Below, one piece after another: positions 1 through 12,720 of a stretch of 64,000 bases of DNA. Under the pieces are notes generated by a model. It was not told the DNA's origin and searched no databases. It saw only the letters and a list, made by a program, of their open reading frames with translations. The stretch spans positions 125,686,754-125,750,753 of the forward strand of contig CP136061.1 in NCBI GenBank assembly GCA_032622095.1, read 5' to 3'. The stretch comes from Siphonodentalium dalli (lineage: Eukaryota; Mollusca; Scaphopoda; Gadilida; Siphonodentaliidae). Position numbers and translations under genes: made by a program. The stretch's first letter is position 1. Every line of letters begins with the position of its first letter.

Positions 1-457
1 TCGACGACATTTGATACGTGTGGTTACGTTTGTCCACTGAGTGTTTTGGGCGGGTCAAATCGTGACCCCGACCTGACTTTGACCTTCAAAATGATCAATT
101 CGAGGACTCGATGTCAAATCGGGTAAAACCTGATGGATTTCGACGGGTACTTTTGTCCGGGCAGTGTTGTGGACGGGTCAAATCGTGACCCCACCTGACC
201 TTCAAAATGGACAATTCAAGGTCAAATCGCGCAATTCGCCGAAAAACAGAGGGGAAACAGCCAGGACCAATTCAAGGTCAAATCGGGTAAAACCGGATGG
301 ATTTCGAAGGGTAATTTTGTCCGGGCAGTTTTTTGGACGGGTCAAATCGTGACCCCACCTCACCTTGACCTTCAAAATGGACAATTCAAGGTCAAATCGC
401 GCAATTCGCCGAAAAGCAAAGGGGAAACAGCCCGAACGAAGTCGGGTCCACCTGCTA
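1..457 (+). mobile_element. Helitron-like element, 3' part, cut by window edge
   Basis: The block is built from GC-richer monomers containing 'GGGTCAAATCGTGACCCC' and 'GACCTTCAAAATGG', the same minisatellite as at 34536-35255 and 35289-35788. It ends in GAAGTCGGG...CTGCTAG with CTAG at 454-457 followed by T. An end in CTAG abutting T is the Helitron 3' hallmark, and the two copies further along end the same way. The 5' end lies outside the window. The right flank (TATTATGCGAGTCGACC) is the inside of a hairpin MITE, so the element inserted into that MITE. No protein is encoded. The short ORFs here run through the minisatellite on both strands and are not genes. Confidence 0.7.
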
Positions 458-937
458 GTATATATATTATGCGAGTCGACCATAAGAGAATTCATTGGCC
501 AAACAAATTTGTATCATTTTTTTATCAAATTTTCTTACATTCGTTAACAATTTTCATCATTTTTTCTTACATTCTTTAACAATTTTTATCATTTTTCTTA
601 CATTGTATAACAATTTTTATCATTTTTTTCTTACATTCTTTAACAATTTGTTTTACCATTTTTTCTTACATTCTTTATCAACTTATTTTATCATTTGTTC
701 TTACATTCTAACAATTGTTATTAATTTTTATCATTATTTCTTACATTCTTTAACAATTTTTTATCATTTTTTCTTAAATTCTTGAACAATTATAAAAAAT
801 TATATAAAATTTGTTAGGCTAATGCATTCTCTTATATATCCGATGCGACATGTGGTCGACTCGCATATATAAGAGAATGCATTGGCACAGGGTTTTTCGC
901 AAAAAAAACATGAAGCTCTCGGCATGAAAGGGTGAAC
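458..937 (+). mobile_element. Hairpin MITE with expanded internal minisatellite
   Basis: Remains of the left palindrome (463-500, ending in ATTCATTGG) and a near-complete right palindrome (about 815-886, CTAATGCATTCTC...GAATGCATTGG) flank an AT-rich core. The right outer end, GCATGAAAGGGTGAA at about 923-937, looks like a decayed version of the AAAGGGTTAA terminus of related copies. The left end was replaced by the Helitron-like insertion ending at 457. The core at about 505-790 is about eight copies of a ~31-bp unit (TTTATCATTTTTTCTTACAT plus TCTTTAACAA). Related copies at 4312 and 42954 carry it only once. Confidence 0.65.
505..790 (+). repeat. ~31-bp AT-rich minisatellite
   Basis: About eight imperfect head-to-tail copies of TTTATCATTTTTTCTTACAT followed by TCTTTAACAA. 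Units vary in the length of their T runs. The unit is the spacer of the hairpin MITE family expanded in place. Predicted peptides (F, H, L, N rich) are translation of the repeat and not coding. Confidence 0.8.
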
Positions 938-3900
938 AGGTATTCAGGATTCAGGGGGGAGACACCTTCAGTCTGACGAGTATCTTTCCGGAATAGAGAA
1001 GTTCCGCTTGTAGCTTGTGGCGTGTAGCTTGTAGGCATTCAACGGTCATTTTAGGAAGATGTCCAACCGACTCGCGGCCTATGTAAGTGCAAGTGTCATG
1101 CAGTGTCTCACATAGTCTATCATTAGGCACCTTTCGAACAATGAACAACTCGTACTGTTAAGAATTTAGTATAGCTAACAGTTGTCGTATTTTTTTCGGA
1201 CGGTCCGAAAACCTTTTCCCAGACTTGACGACTATATATACGTCAGTTTGTGAGCAAATCGTGCCATTCAAACTTCTTGCTACTCACAGTGAGGTGATAT
1301 GGTTCTGTTCGCCGTGATTATGTTGTACTTAGTTATGTTGTTATCAGGTCATAGTCAGTTGTATAGGCTCGATGTTTGCACGAATTGTGTTTAGTAAGAG
1401 TATTGTACACAGCGACAAATACACTAAGATGTAGTAATTATAATCAGTATAGTAGTTAATTGTACTAAAGGTGTCTATGGTGCTCTTGGCCATTTTGAGG
1501 AAGCACAATCACGAATTGGCCGATTTTAAAAATAAAATCATAACCACCCCTGGCCAAGTGGTCCTGCTGTATTGCTATGATGATATTAGGGCAAACTGAT
1601 GCTGTTAACAAAAAGTACCGTTATATTTGTTTTCATTTATTTTTCCAATACTGGTTGGATTAGTCGTCGAAAATCGACTATAATCGAGATGGTTATTCAC
1701 GTCATTTCAGAAAATCAGCGCAGGCATTATTATATTTTTCAAAATTTCAAAATATATATGTTCTTGAATGTTTCATACACATTGTGTTTTTTTCTCAAAT
1801 CGCTCGGATTAGCCAAACATCGCAAAAATGACAACTTTAGAAAAAAACGGTACTTTTTTTGTAACGGCATAAGTATGCCCTACCGACATCACAGTAATTC
1901 AGCAGGACCACCATCATCTTAGCATATTTAGCAGGATCGCTTGACCAGGGCTGATAACGGACAGATTCACATGACCAGCTAGGCGATGTCCAGCCCGACT
2001 GGGTGTCATTAGCGCAGCGGCCAAATGCCAAAAGTTGTGGAACAATTTGAAACCAAATTAAAAAATATATTTTTCACGAAAATGACAGTGAAACATAACG
2101 GAATCGCTGGTGCATGGCTTTGGTCAAACGACGCTGAATGATAAACCCTTCAGTTACTGTTCCCAGAAATTCACGATCTTGGAAAATCGAGCACTGTGGC
2201 TATGTTCTAGCTGATTTGTCAACATATTTGGTGTTAAAATTACTAAATCACAACATATCTCTACTTGAACGGGAAAGAGTGTTTGGTTAATTTAGATTTT
2301 CCTGCCATTTGTAGCCCAAAAAGTTGAAAAATCCCTATATCGGAAATATTGGTTTTCCAACATTATCATTCAACAATAATGCCAAACTATTTAATCCATA
2401 TGGTGCAGTAGTTATCTCACAATCTATATAGATAGAAGTTGGCATAATGTTTGAACGGTTTGTGAGATATTGTATTTTAGCTACCCAGAGTTGATCCCGC
2501 AAACGTATTTTGGTTTAAATTAAAATTACATATATTTTATAACGACTTAACCATGTTTCCTAATTGATCTTAATGGGACCCACTCTGACTCGTGTGCTGA
2601 AAAGTTAACCCGAAAACACCACATTTTAATTGATTAAGGACGTGACGTGTTCAGGCTTCCAGACCCCCAGTTACAACAACATATTTTATTTATAACATTT
2701 ACATGCATTACACCAACTTTCCCCATATCGGCATTCTATAGTACGTTTAGGGTGGATACACACATGCATGTAATCTCTGTAAATATCGTGTATTTGGCGT
2801 TCTGCATGGATCATACACACCGTGTAATATGTGTCCGCTGACAACCCAATCATTGCTACTGTGTTTGACCACAGTGAGTTAAACTCTGAACCCCTGAAGA
2901 GCCGTTGACTGGGACGAAGTCGTCAGGTCGCTTAAAATAATTATTCGCGCGATAACTCAAATGGTCGACGTTCTGTTTAATTCATTGTCAGTCTTCTATT
3001 GATGTTAATACCAGTGATGGCCTCTTCCCCAACGCAGGGGGCTATGACCCCCCAACATGCACGGGGAGCTATATTATCCCAGAAGCTACCGAATTCACCA
3101 TTGCATATTTCCTCGACGGGGGTGTGCATGCAGCACCCTGAGTCATGACACCCTGCTTTATAAATATCGTAGTCATGTCTGTCGTGTCTGTTTTCTACGA
3201 GTGATTAATCTAATATGCAGCAATTTATGATATTCATATAATTATGAACATATTATACAGCTTTAAATTTGAATGCATGGTGTTGCTATTTGTCTTCATT
3301 CGGCGAAAGGGTTGCCTAGCTACGAGTTCACAACTACGTCACCTTTCATCTCTTATGTTATACAGTTATACAAGTATACGCAAAATTTACAACTATGGAA
3401 TATTTAAGTAAAACATTATATTGTAATTGTTGCCCAGATAATCCCGGCTGATACATTCAATTAACTCCCTTAGTTATTGGAAGCTTTCGAGAACCAGCCC
3501 CTCCCCCAATCATGGATTATGGTCGAAAATGTTATAATTCAAGCTTGTGACAGTTAGGAGCTTGTTCAACCTTTGGCTTGAGAAACATAGATATAAATGG
3601 GGCGGGGGGGGGGGGGTGTCACTCTTTTTAATTTCAACGCTGTACCTGCATTATTTTTTGGCGCTATAATGAATATTTGCAATCCCAATTGAATTAATGT
3701 TATCACATGAGCTCGCTCTCAAATTATCAGAGAAATCACAACAAGCCGGTATCATCCTATAAACGAATTCTGCATATTTTATTTTTGTTTTGGATGACCC
3801 TGTTTCCAAGAAATGACAGAAACAAATCAAGTATAAAATCGACCGGCTCTAATCCACTTTTCGAAATGAATTATAACTCGTGAAAAACAGCAACATATAT

Positions 3901-4311
3901 CAGACAAGAATTACTCATTTCGGCATCCATGAAAGAAGACATGTTTATGACTGGCCTGAAATTTCTTGATGGCAGTTTGTTTGATAATGGCTTATAACTA
4001 CTCACTGGTGAAATTGACCTCTCATGCGCAGGTGATTAATTTTGTCAATTATTGGTGTGGCCATGTAAAATGCATGTATTTTACATACAGACATTACATT
4101 CATGTGTGTATCCACCCTTACACTAAATTGTAGAACTATTTTTAAATGTCCGTATCCAAATGTATCGGCATGCACATAAAAATACTGGCGCATATCAGTT
4201 GAAAATTGTGCACGGAAATAATGAAACTGGGATGGTGATAGCACAAAACGAATGTGAGTGTAAACGAGGGATATCAGTGCAGAACATTCGTTCTACAGTG
4301 TAGACTCTGTT
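938..4311. other. Non-coding stretch, 3.4 kb
   Basis: No open frame here has a recognisable protein or splice-consistent partner. Two short dispersed repeats can be seen. 1431-1476 (AATCAGTATAGTAGTTAATT) reappears in TPH intron 9 near 52034-52080. About 1800-1940 (TTAGCCAAACATCGC, then ...GCAGGACC) reappears near 38170-38300. A G-run lies at about 3602-3617. Confidence 0.6.
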
Positions 4312-4342
4312 TTAACCCTTTACCCAACAGAAGGGCCATGTG

Positions 4343-4409
4343 CCAATGCATTCTCTTATATATGCGAGTCGACCATAGGTCGCCTCGCATATATAAGAGA
4401 ATGCATTGG
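4343..4409. repeat. Palindrome 1 of hairpin cassette
   Basis: A 67-bp near-perfect palindrome from CCAATGCATTCTCTTATATA to its complement, with one mismatch near the centre (GAGTCGACC against GGTCGCCTC). As RNA or single-stranded DNA it would form a stem of about 30 bp. Confidence 0.9.
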
Positions 4410-4490
4410 CTTAACACATTAAAAATTATAAAATTGTTAAAGAATGTAAGAAAAAATGGTAAAAAGTGTTAAAAAAAGATTTTGTTTAGG

Positions 4491-4557
4491 CCAATGCATT
4501 CTCTTATATATGCGAGGCGACCTATGGTCGACTCGCATATATAAGAGAATGCATTGG
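4491..4557. repeat. Palindrome 2 of hairpin cassette
   Basis: The reverse complement of the palindrome at 4343-4409, including the same off-centre mismatch. The pair therefore also forms a larger inverted repeat around the ~80-bp AT-rich spacer. Confidence 0.9.
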
Positions 4558-4711
4558 CACAGGGCATAACTGTAACTATCACAATGTGGTCAAGGAGCCG
4601 GTTCTAATGATATCCATATTTGTATGGTTCTATTGAGACAGACCGAAGATATTTTAGGCTGTTGAAGCTTTATTTGGCCGGTTTTGGCCGGTTTGTTGAG
4701 TAAAGGGTTAA

Positions 4712-6033
4712 CGGATTACACTGATGTATTCAGTATCGATGCCCGAATATAGGTAAATGTACAAAGTTAGATCGTGCCATGAATATGTACTCTAACTGCG
4801 CCCGTGTATATCTTACTCCACCGGTACAAAACATGGGAACTTATTGATGTTCTGATCTTCTGGCGGGGAACTTTATAGCAACCACCACAGCGCCGCAGGC
4901 TTTTCAAGTTTAGGTGTGAATGACGTCATTAATTTTTACAATACCATGAGACAGAATTTCAACGCGATGAAAATCCGGACAAGAAAAATGGGTTAAAAAT
5001 CACGTGACTTCCGCCCCGCTTTTGCATGGACTAGACACTGGCTCTCAATCGGCAAACCTCGTCAGATTCCGTCACCGTTTCAGCCCGGTGCCCGCAGGGG
5101 TCACAGGTCGAGGAGTTCAGAATGACTGGCTCTATGACGCTCCGACGCTCTGCTCTGCTCTGTTCGCCGTCATGACGGCGTGCATAGTTTAAGGTAGAGG
5201 ATAGCTGCTATCCGTGATTAGGCGATACTTCTGCGCATGACTCGCCGGAAGTTATAACACCATAGAAACGAGAAAGCGTCATGCTCAATATACGTACTTG
5301 ACTACTTTGCGTACATTTTTGTTACGTTACCTTGCGTTTTACAATTTTACATTTTCGACAGTTTTGGAAATTTAGAAACGCTAAAACGGCATTATTGCAA
5401 TTAAATGAACAAGTATATAATATCATAGAGTTGTGCGCTGTTTCGAGATATATGAATCATGATTCGATTGTCGATTCTGAACGTTTTCATCACACAGTTC
5501 GAACTTCTGTGTCAGACTCGGAGGCAATTTTGGCCAAGTCCATACCAATTACCATTGTTATAATTTTATTTTAGAATATAATTTTCTTCTTAATCACAGA
5601 TGCGCATATTAATATATTTTTTTTCCATCTAATGTTGTAATAATTACATTACTAAAACACTGAAAAAACCGCCCAGTTTCAAGTTGCTGTAGTATTTTTA
5701 ATAATTAACCATAAGATATGGTATTTGGCTCATTGAATCATTAATAATTAATTCTGCAAAATTGAGGCAAACACGTATTTGAAGGCATACAATTCGAAAA
5801 ATACTTAACGAATCTGGGAACGGTTTTCAGTTCTGGATTCAGCAAATTGAGTTTGACAAAATAGGCATGATATTTGTATGACATATGAATTTGATTTTTT
5901 TATACACATTCATGAATATCCATAAATTGATGATTTCAGCAAATTTTCCCAAATTTTTATCACAAAATTCACCTATTTTCTGTTTTTTTTCGATTTTGCT
6001 GATATTGAGTTTGTTGTTTATGGAGGGTTTCTG
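4712..6033. other. Non-coding stretch, 1.3 kb
   Basis: The left half is somewhat GC-richer (about 4980-5200) and the right half AT-rich. No recognisable coding exon, RNA gene or terminal-repeat element was found. The short open frames have no family resemblance. Confidence 0.5.
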
Positions 6034-6064
6034 TATTGGAGGCCCTTTACACATTTATTATTTA

Positions 6065-6660
6065 TTTACGCTCAAGCTCAAATATTTGCGCTTAAGCACA
6101 AATATTTGCGCTTAAACGCAAATAACCTCTAACATTTGCGCTAAAGCGCAAATAAAAATTAATATGCAATGATACCCCCCTGAATTAATTTTAAATGGCA
6201 CAGGCCTAAACACATCACTAAAGTTTATATTTCCCCACCATATGAGGGAAGCAATCCCCAAGTAACCCCAATATCTGTTTTATGACCATGGAAATGGTAT
6301 AGATCTGTGCAGGATATGTCCCTTTAATAAAACATACTTGAGCTCTGGGAGTGAGGCACCAATTCATGGGACACCAGGGACAGAGATGCTGATATGCATA
6401 TGGATTTTTTTTTCTTCAACTTTCCAGTCTGTATGGGGCTACTACTATATGGGCCCATGATAATATAATATGAGATGGACTCAATCATTCACATCAGAGG
6501 GATGTAAGGGAGTGCTAGGTATTTGCGCTTAAGCGCAAATAAATTGATAGACACATATTTGCGCTTAAGCGCAAATGATTTGTGCTTAAGTCGTAAATGA
6601 TTTACTACGCTTAAGCACAAATATTTGCGTTTAAGCGCAAATCTATATCTATATTTGCGA
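6065..6660. repeat. Cluster of GCGCTTAAGCGC palindromes
   Basis: Perfect or one-off copies of TTTGCGCTTAAGCGCAAA occur repeatedly (near 6084-6120, 6137, 6521, 6556, 6626). Between the two clusters (about 6180-6480) is single-copy-like sequence found inverted in the relative at about 15830-16370. The palindromes sit in the subterminal parts of the element, where transposase binding sites are found in known DNA transposons. That role is inference. Confidence 0.8.
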
Positions 6661-6661
6661 A

Positions 6662-6704
<43 letters not shown>

Positions 6705-7865
6705 GTTCTATAGAAATTCACAGGGGACCATCTAGATGATGCCAAAGGGGTCTACTAGGAGTAGCTTTTTACGAGAAAGATAATGGTCGGGGTTAGAATT
6801 TTCTAAAGTGACGCCGTTGTTGTCAGGGGCAGCAAAGGGGGAGGGGCAGAAAAAAAATTTGTCGCCGACTGCCACCAATCTTATATATAATCATCCCCAT
6901 AATATGAGGAATCTAATGGCGTGGTTCAAATATGGCAAAAGTCGCACCGTTCGCGTCAGGAGTGCCCGGAAGGGGGGGGGGGGCAGATTTGTTTTCTGTC
7001 GCCGATTGCCACGAAACTTACATATAATCATCCCCATGATATGAAGAATCCAACGGTGTGGTTTAAATATGTCAAATGTGGCGTCGTTTGAGTCAGGGAT
7101 GAACGGGAGGGGAGAGGGGCACCAAAATTGATAAAACTAATTTTAGCGCCGATTTCCACCAAATTGATATATATTCTTCTTCATGATACAAGGAATCTAA
7201 TTGTGCGAATTATCAACGCCAATTTGTTGTTTTTGGATGAGAGATTGGGAAGGGTGCGCACTAAATTTGATAATAAGTCGCCGATTGCCACCACACTTAT
7301 ACAAAATCCTCCCCATGGTATGAGGAGTCTAATGGTGTGGCTTTTATCTGTCAAATGTGGCCTCATTCGAGTCAGGGTTGCATTGAAAGGGACAGGGGCA
7401 CCAAAATTGATGCACAATTTTTTTAGCGCCAATTTCCACCAAATTGATACACGTTCTTATCCATGATACGAGGAATCTAATCGTGATTTAAAGAGCCATA
7501 GTGGTGCTGTTTGTGTGAGAGATGGAGAGGGGAGGGATTGACACCAAATTTGATGAAAATTGTTTAGTCGCCGATTATCACCAAACTTATAAACAATCAT
7601 CTCCATGATATCAGGAGTGTAATCGTGTGGTTTAAGGATGTCACAAGTGGTGCCATTCGAGTCAGTGGTGTATAGAAATGAGAGGGACACAAAAACTTAT
7701 ATCTATATGTTTAGTGCCGATTTCCACCAGATTGATACATATTCTTCTCCGTGATACGAGCAATCTTATTGTGTGGTTTAGATACACCAAATTGGTGCCC
7801 TATGGGTGAGAGATATGGGGACCTTAAATTTGATACGAATTTGTATACTCGCCAATTTTCACCAA
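6642..7865 (+). repeat. 1.21-kb tandem unit 1
   Basis: The longest unit (1224 bp) because of an uninterrupted TCTG run at 6664-6704. It contains about eight ~140-bp monomers starting near 6861, 6997, 7146, 7280, 7426, 7567, 7713 and 7850. Monomers of the form GCCGATTGCCACCAAACTTA and GCCGATTTCCACCAAATTGA largely alternate. It carries variant X in the middle (GCGAATTATCAACGCC). Confidence 0.9.
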
Positions 7866-9080
7866 TCTATATCTATATTTGCGAATGTCTGTCTGTCTGT
7901 CTGTCTCTGTCTGTCTGTGTTCTATAGAAATTCACAGGGGACCATCTAGATGATGCCAAAGGGGTCTACTAGGAGTAGCATTTTACGAGAAAGATAATGG
8001 TCGGGGTTAGAATTTTCTAAAGTGACGCCGTTGTTGTCAGGGGCAGAAAAGGGGGAGGGGCAGAAACAAAATTTGTGGCCGATTGCCACCAATCTTATAT
8101 ATAATCATCCCCATAATATGAGGAATCTAATGACGTGGTTCAAATATGGCAAAAGTCGCACCGTTCGCGTCATGGGTGCCCGGAAAGGGGGGGGGGGGCA
8201 GATTTTTTTTCTGTCGCCGATTGCCACGAAACTTACATATAATCATCCCCATGATACGAAGAATCCAACGGTGTGGTTTAAATATGTCAAAAGTGGCGTC
8301 GTTTGAGTCAGGAATGAACGGAAGGGGAGAGGGGCGCCAAAATTGATAAAACTAATTTTAGCGCCGATTTCCACCAAATTGATATATATTCTTCTTCATG
8401 ATACAAGGAATCTAATTGTGCGAATTATCAACGCCAATTTGTTGTTTTTGGATGAGAGATTGGGAAGGGTGCGCACTAAATTTGATAATAAGTCGCCGAT
8501 TGCCACCACACTTATACAAAATCCTCCCCATGGTATGAGGAGTCTAATGGTGTGGCTTTTATCTGTCAAATGTGGCCTCATTCGAGTCAGGGTTGCATTG
8601 AAAGGGACAGGGGCACCAAAATTGATGCACAATTTTTTTAGCGCCAATTTCCACCAAATTGATACACGTTCTTATCCATGATACGAGGAATCTAATCGTG
8701 ATTTAAAGAGCCATAGTGGTGCTGTTTGTGTGAGAGATGGAGAGGGGAGGGATTGACACCAAATTTGATGAAAATTGTTTAGTCGCCGATTATCACCAAA
8801 CTTATAAACAATCATCTCCATGATATCAGGAGTGTAATCGTGTGGTTTAAGGATGTCACAAGTGGTGCCATTCGAGTCAGTGGTGTATAGAAATGAGAGG
8901 GACACAAAAACTTATATCTATATGTTTAGTGCCGATTTCCACCAGATTGATACATATTCTTCTCCGTGATACGAGCAATCTTATTGTGTGGTTTAGATAC
9001 ACCAAATTGGTGCCCTATGGGTGAGAGATATGGGGACCTTAAATTTGATACGAATTTGTATACTCGCCAATTTTCACCAA
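7866..9080 (+). repeat. 1.21-kb tandem unit 2
   Basis: 1215 bp, variant X. Nearly identical to unit 1 and, through its middle and right parts, to unit 4. The TCTG run is shortened and interrupted by TCTC, as in all later units. Confidence 0.9.
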
Positions 9081-10293
9081 TCTATATCTATATTTGCGAA
9101 TGTCTGTCTGTCTGTCTGTCTCTGTCTGTCTGTGTTCTATAGAAATTCACAGGGGACCATCTAGATGATGCCAAAGGGGTCTACTAGGAGTAGCATTTTA
9201 CGAGAAAGATAATGGTCGGGGTTAGAATTTTCTAAAGTGACGCCGTTGTTGTCAGGGGCAGAAAAGGGGGAGGGGCAGAAACAAAATTTGTGGCCGATTG
9301 CCACCAATCTTATATATAATCATCCCCATAATATGAGGAATCTAATGACGTGGTTCAAATATGGCAAAAGTCGCACCGTTCGCGTCAGGGGTGCCCGGAA
9401 AGGGGGGGGGGCAGATTTTTTTTCTGTCGCCGATTGCCACGAAACTTACATATAATCATCCCCATGATACGAAGAATCCAACGGTGTGGTTTAAATATGT
9501 CAAAAGTGGCGTCGTTTGAGTCAGGAATGAACGGAAGGGGAGAGGGGCGCCAAAATTGATAAAACTAATTTTAGCGCCGATTTCCACCAAATTGATATAT
9601 ATTCTTCTTCATGATACAAGGAATCTAATTGTGCGATTTAACAACGCCAATTTGTTGTTTTTGGATGAGAGATTGGGAGGGGTGGGCACTAAATTTGATA
9701 ATAAGTCGCCGATTGCCACCACACTTATACAAAATTATCCCCATGGTATGAGGAGTCTAATGGTGTGTATTTTATCTGTCAAATGTGGCCTCATTCGAGT
9801 CAGGGTTGCATCGAAAGGGACAGGGGCACCAAAATTGATGCACACTTTTTTTAGCGCCAATTTCCACCAAATTGATACACGTTCTTATCCATGATACGAG
9901 GAATCTAATCGTGATTTAAAGAGCCATAGTGGTGCTGTTTGTGTGATAGATGGAGAAGGGAGGGGTTGACACCAAATTTGATAAAAATTGTTTAGTCGCC
10001 GATTATCACCAAACTTATAAACAATCATCTCCATGATAACAGGAGTGTAATCGTGTGGTTTAAGGATGTCACAAGTGGGGCCATTCGAGTCAGTGGTGTA
10101 TAGAAATGAGAGGGACACAAAAACTTATATCTATATGTTTAGTGCCGATTTCCACCAGATTGATACATATTCTTCTCCGTGATACGAGCAATCTTATTGT
10201 GTGGTTTAGATACACCAAATTGGTGCCCTGTGGGTGAGAGATATGGGGACCTTAAATTTGATATGAATTTGTATACTCGCCAATTTTCACCAA
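9081..10293 (+). repeat. 1.21-kb tandem unit 3
   Basis: 1213 bp, variant Y (GCGATTTAACAACGCC and GGGGTGGGCACTAAAT). Its middle part matches unit 5 more closely than its direct neighbours. Confidence 0.9.
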
Positions 10294-11506
10294 TCTATAT
10301 CTATATTTGCGAATGTCTGTCTGTCTGTCTGTCTCTGTCTGTCTGTGTTCTATAGAAATTCACAGGGGACCATCTAGATGATGCCAAAGGGGTCTACTAG
10401 GAGTAGCATTTTACGAGAAAGATAATGGTCGGGGTTAGAATTTTCTAAAGTGACGCCGTTGTTGTCAGGGGCAGAAAAGGGGGAGGGGCAGAAACAAAAT
10501 TTGTGGCCGATTGCCACCAATCTTATATATAATCATCCCCATAATATGAGGAATCTAATGGCGTGGTTCAAATATGGCAAAAGTCGCACCGTTCGCGTCA
10601 GGGGTGCCCGGAAAGGGGGGGGGGCAGATTTTTTTTCTGTCGCCGATTGCCACGAAACTTACATATAATCATCCCCATGATACGAAGAATCCAACGGTGT
10701 GGTTTAAATATGTCAAAAGTGGCGTCGTTTGAGTCAGGAATGAACGGAAGGGGAGAGGGGCGCCAAAATTGATAAAACTAATTTTAGCGCCGATTTCCAC
10801 CAAATTGATATATATTCTTCTTCATGATACAAGGAATCTAATTGTGCGAATTATCAACGCCAATTTGTTGTTTTTGGATGAGAGATTGGGAAGGGTGCGC
10901 ACTAAATTTGATAATAAGTCGCCGATTGCCACCACACTTATACAAAATCCTCCCCATGGTATGAGGAGTCTAATGGTGTGGCTTTTATCTGTCAAATGTG
11001 GCCTCATTCGAGTCAGGGTTGCATTGAAAGGGACAGGGGCACCAAAATTGATGCACAATTTTTTTAGCGCCAATTTCCACCAAATTGATACACGTTCTTA
11101 TCCATGATACGAGGAATCTAATCGTGATTTAAAGAGCCATAGTGGTGCTGTTTGTGTGAGAGATGGAGAGGGGAGGGATTGACACCAAATTTGATGAAAA
11201 TTGTTTAGTCGCCGATTATCACCAAACTTATAAACAATCATCTCCATGATATCAGGAGTGTAATCGTGTGGTTTAAGGATGTCACAAGTGGTGCCATTCG
11301 AGTCAGTGGTGTATAGAAATGAGAGGGACACAAAAACTTATATCTATATGTTTAGTGCCGATTTCCACCAGATTGATACATATTCTTCTCCGTGATACGA
11401 GCAATCTTATTGTGTGGTTTAGATACACCAAATTGGTGCCCTATGGGTGAGAGATATGGGGACCTTAAATTTGATACGAATTTGTATACTCGCCAATTTT
11501 CACCAA
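10294..11506 (+). repeat. 1.21-kb tandem unit 4
   Basis: 1213 bp, variant X. The middle segment is the same as in unit 2, while the first ~300 bp share GCGTGGTTC with unit 6. This is a patchwork consistent with unequal exchange or conversion. Confidence 0.9.
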
Positions 11507-12720
11507 TCTATATCTATATTTGCGAATGTCTGTCTGTCTGTCTGTCTCTGTCTGTCTGTGTTCTATAGAAATTCACAGGGGACCATCTAGATGATGCCAA
11601 AGGGGTCTACTAGGAGTAGCATTTTACGAGAAAGATAATGGTCGGGGTTAGAATTTTCTAAAGTGACGCCGTTGTTGTCAGGGGCAGAAAAGGGGGAGGG
11701 GCAGAAACAAAATTTGTGGCCGATTGCCACCAATCTTATATATAATCATCCCCATAATATGAGGAATCTAATGACGTGGTTCAAATATGGCAAAAGTCGC
11801 ACCGTTCGCGTCAGGGGTGCCCGGAAAGGGGGGGGGGGCAGATTTTTTTTCTGTCGCCGATTGCCACGAAACTTACATATAATCATCCCCATGATACGAA
11901 GAATCCAACGGTGTGGTTTAAATATGTCAAAAGTGGCGTCGTTTGAGTCAGGAATGAACGGAAGGGGAGAGGGGCGCCAAAATTGATAAAACTAATTTTA
12001 GCGCCGATTTCCACCAAATTGATATATATTCTTCTTCATGATACAAGGAATCTAATTGTGCGATTTAACAACGCCAATTTGTTGTTTTTGGATGAGAGAT
12101 TGGGAGGGGTGGGCACTAAATTTGATAATAAGTCGCCGATTGCCACCACACTTATACAAAATTATCCCCATGGTATGAGGAGTCTAATGGTGTGTATTTT
12201 ATCTGTCAAATGTGGCCTCATTCGAGTCAGGGTTGCATCGAAAGGGACAGGGGCACCAAAATTGATGCACACTTTTTTTAGCGCCAATTTCCACCAAATT
12301 GATACACGTTCTTATCCATGATACGAGGAATCTAATCGTGATTTAAAGAGCCATAGTGGTGCTGTTTGTGTGATAGATGGAGAAGGGAGGGGTTGACACC
12401 AAATTTGATAAAAATTGTTTAGTCGCCGATTATCACCAAACTTATAAACAATCATCTCCATGATAACAGGAGTGTAATCGTGTGGTTTAAGGATGTCACA
12501 AGTGGGGCCATTCGAGTCAGTGGTGTATAGAAATGAGAGGGACACAAAAACTTATATCTATATGTTTAGTGCCGATTTCCACCAGATTGATACATATTCT
12601 TCTCCGTGATACGAGCAATCTTATTGTGTGGTTTAGATACACCAAATTGGTGCCCTGTGGGTGAGAGATATGGGGACCTTAAATTTGATACGAATTTGTA
12701 TACTCGCCAATTTTCACCAA
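11507..12720 (+). repeat. 1.21-kb tandem unit 5
   Basis: 1214 bp, variant Y, a close copy of unit 3. With unit 4 it looks like a duplicate of the unit 2-3 pair. Confidence 0.9.

Larger units (their letters stand above)
4312..4711 (+). mobile_element. TTAA-flanked (piggyBac-type) hairpin MITE, 400 bp
   Basis: The element begins TTAACCCTTTACCCAACA and ends with TGTTGAGTAAAGGGTTAA, giving inverted termini directly bordered by TTAA on both sides. TTAA target duplication with a CCCTTT-like terminus is typical of piggyBac superfamily elements. Inside are two 67-bp palindromes (4343-4409 and 4491-4557), each CCAATGCATTCTC...GAGAATGCATTGG, the second being the reverse complement of the first. They are separated by one copy of the TTCTTACATTCTTTAACAA spacer. 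No transposase. Near-full copy in opposite orientation at 42954-43354. Confidence 0.85.

Noticed and set aside
505-790. CRISPR-like regular repeats
   Set aside because: Units are contiguous without unique spacers, in animal-type DNA; it is a minisatellite.
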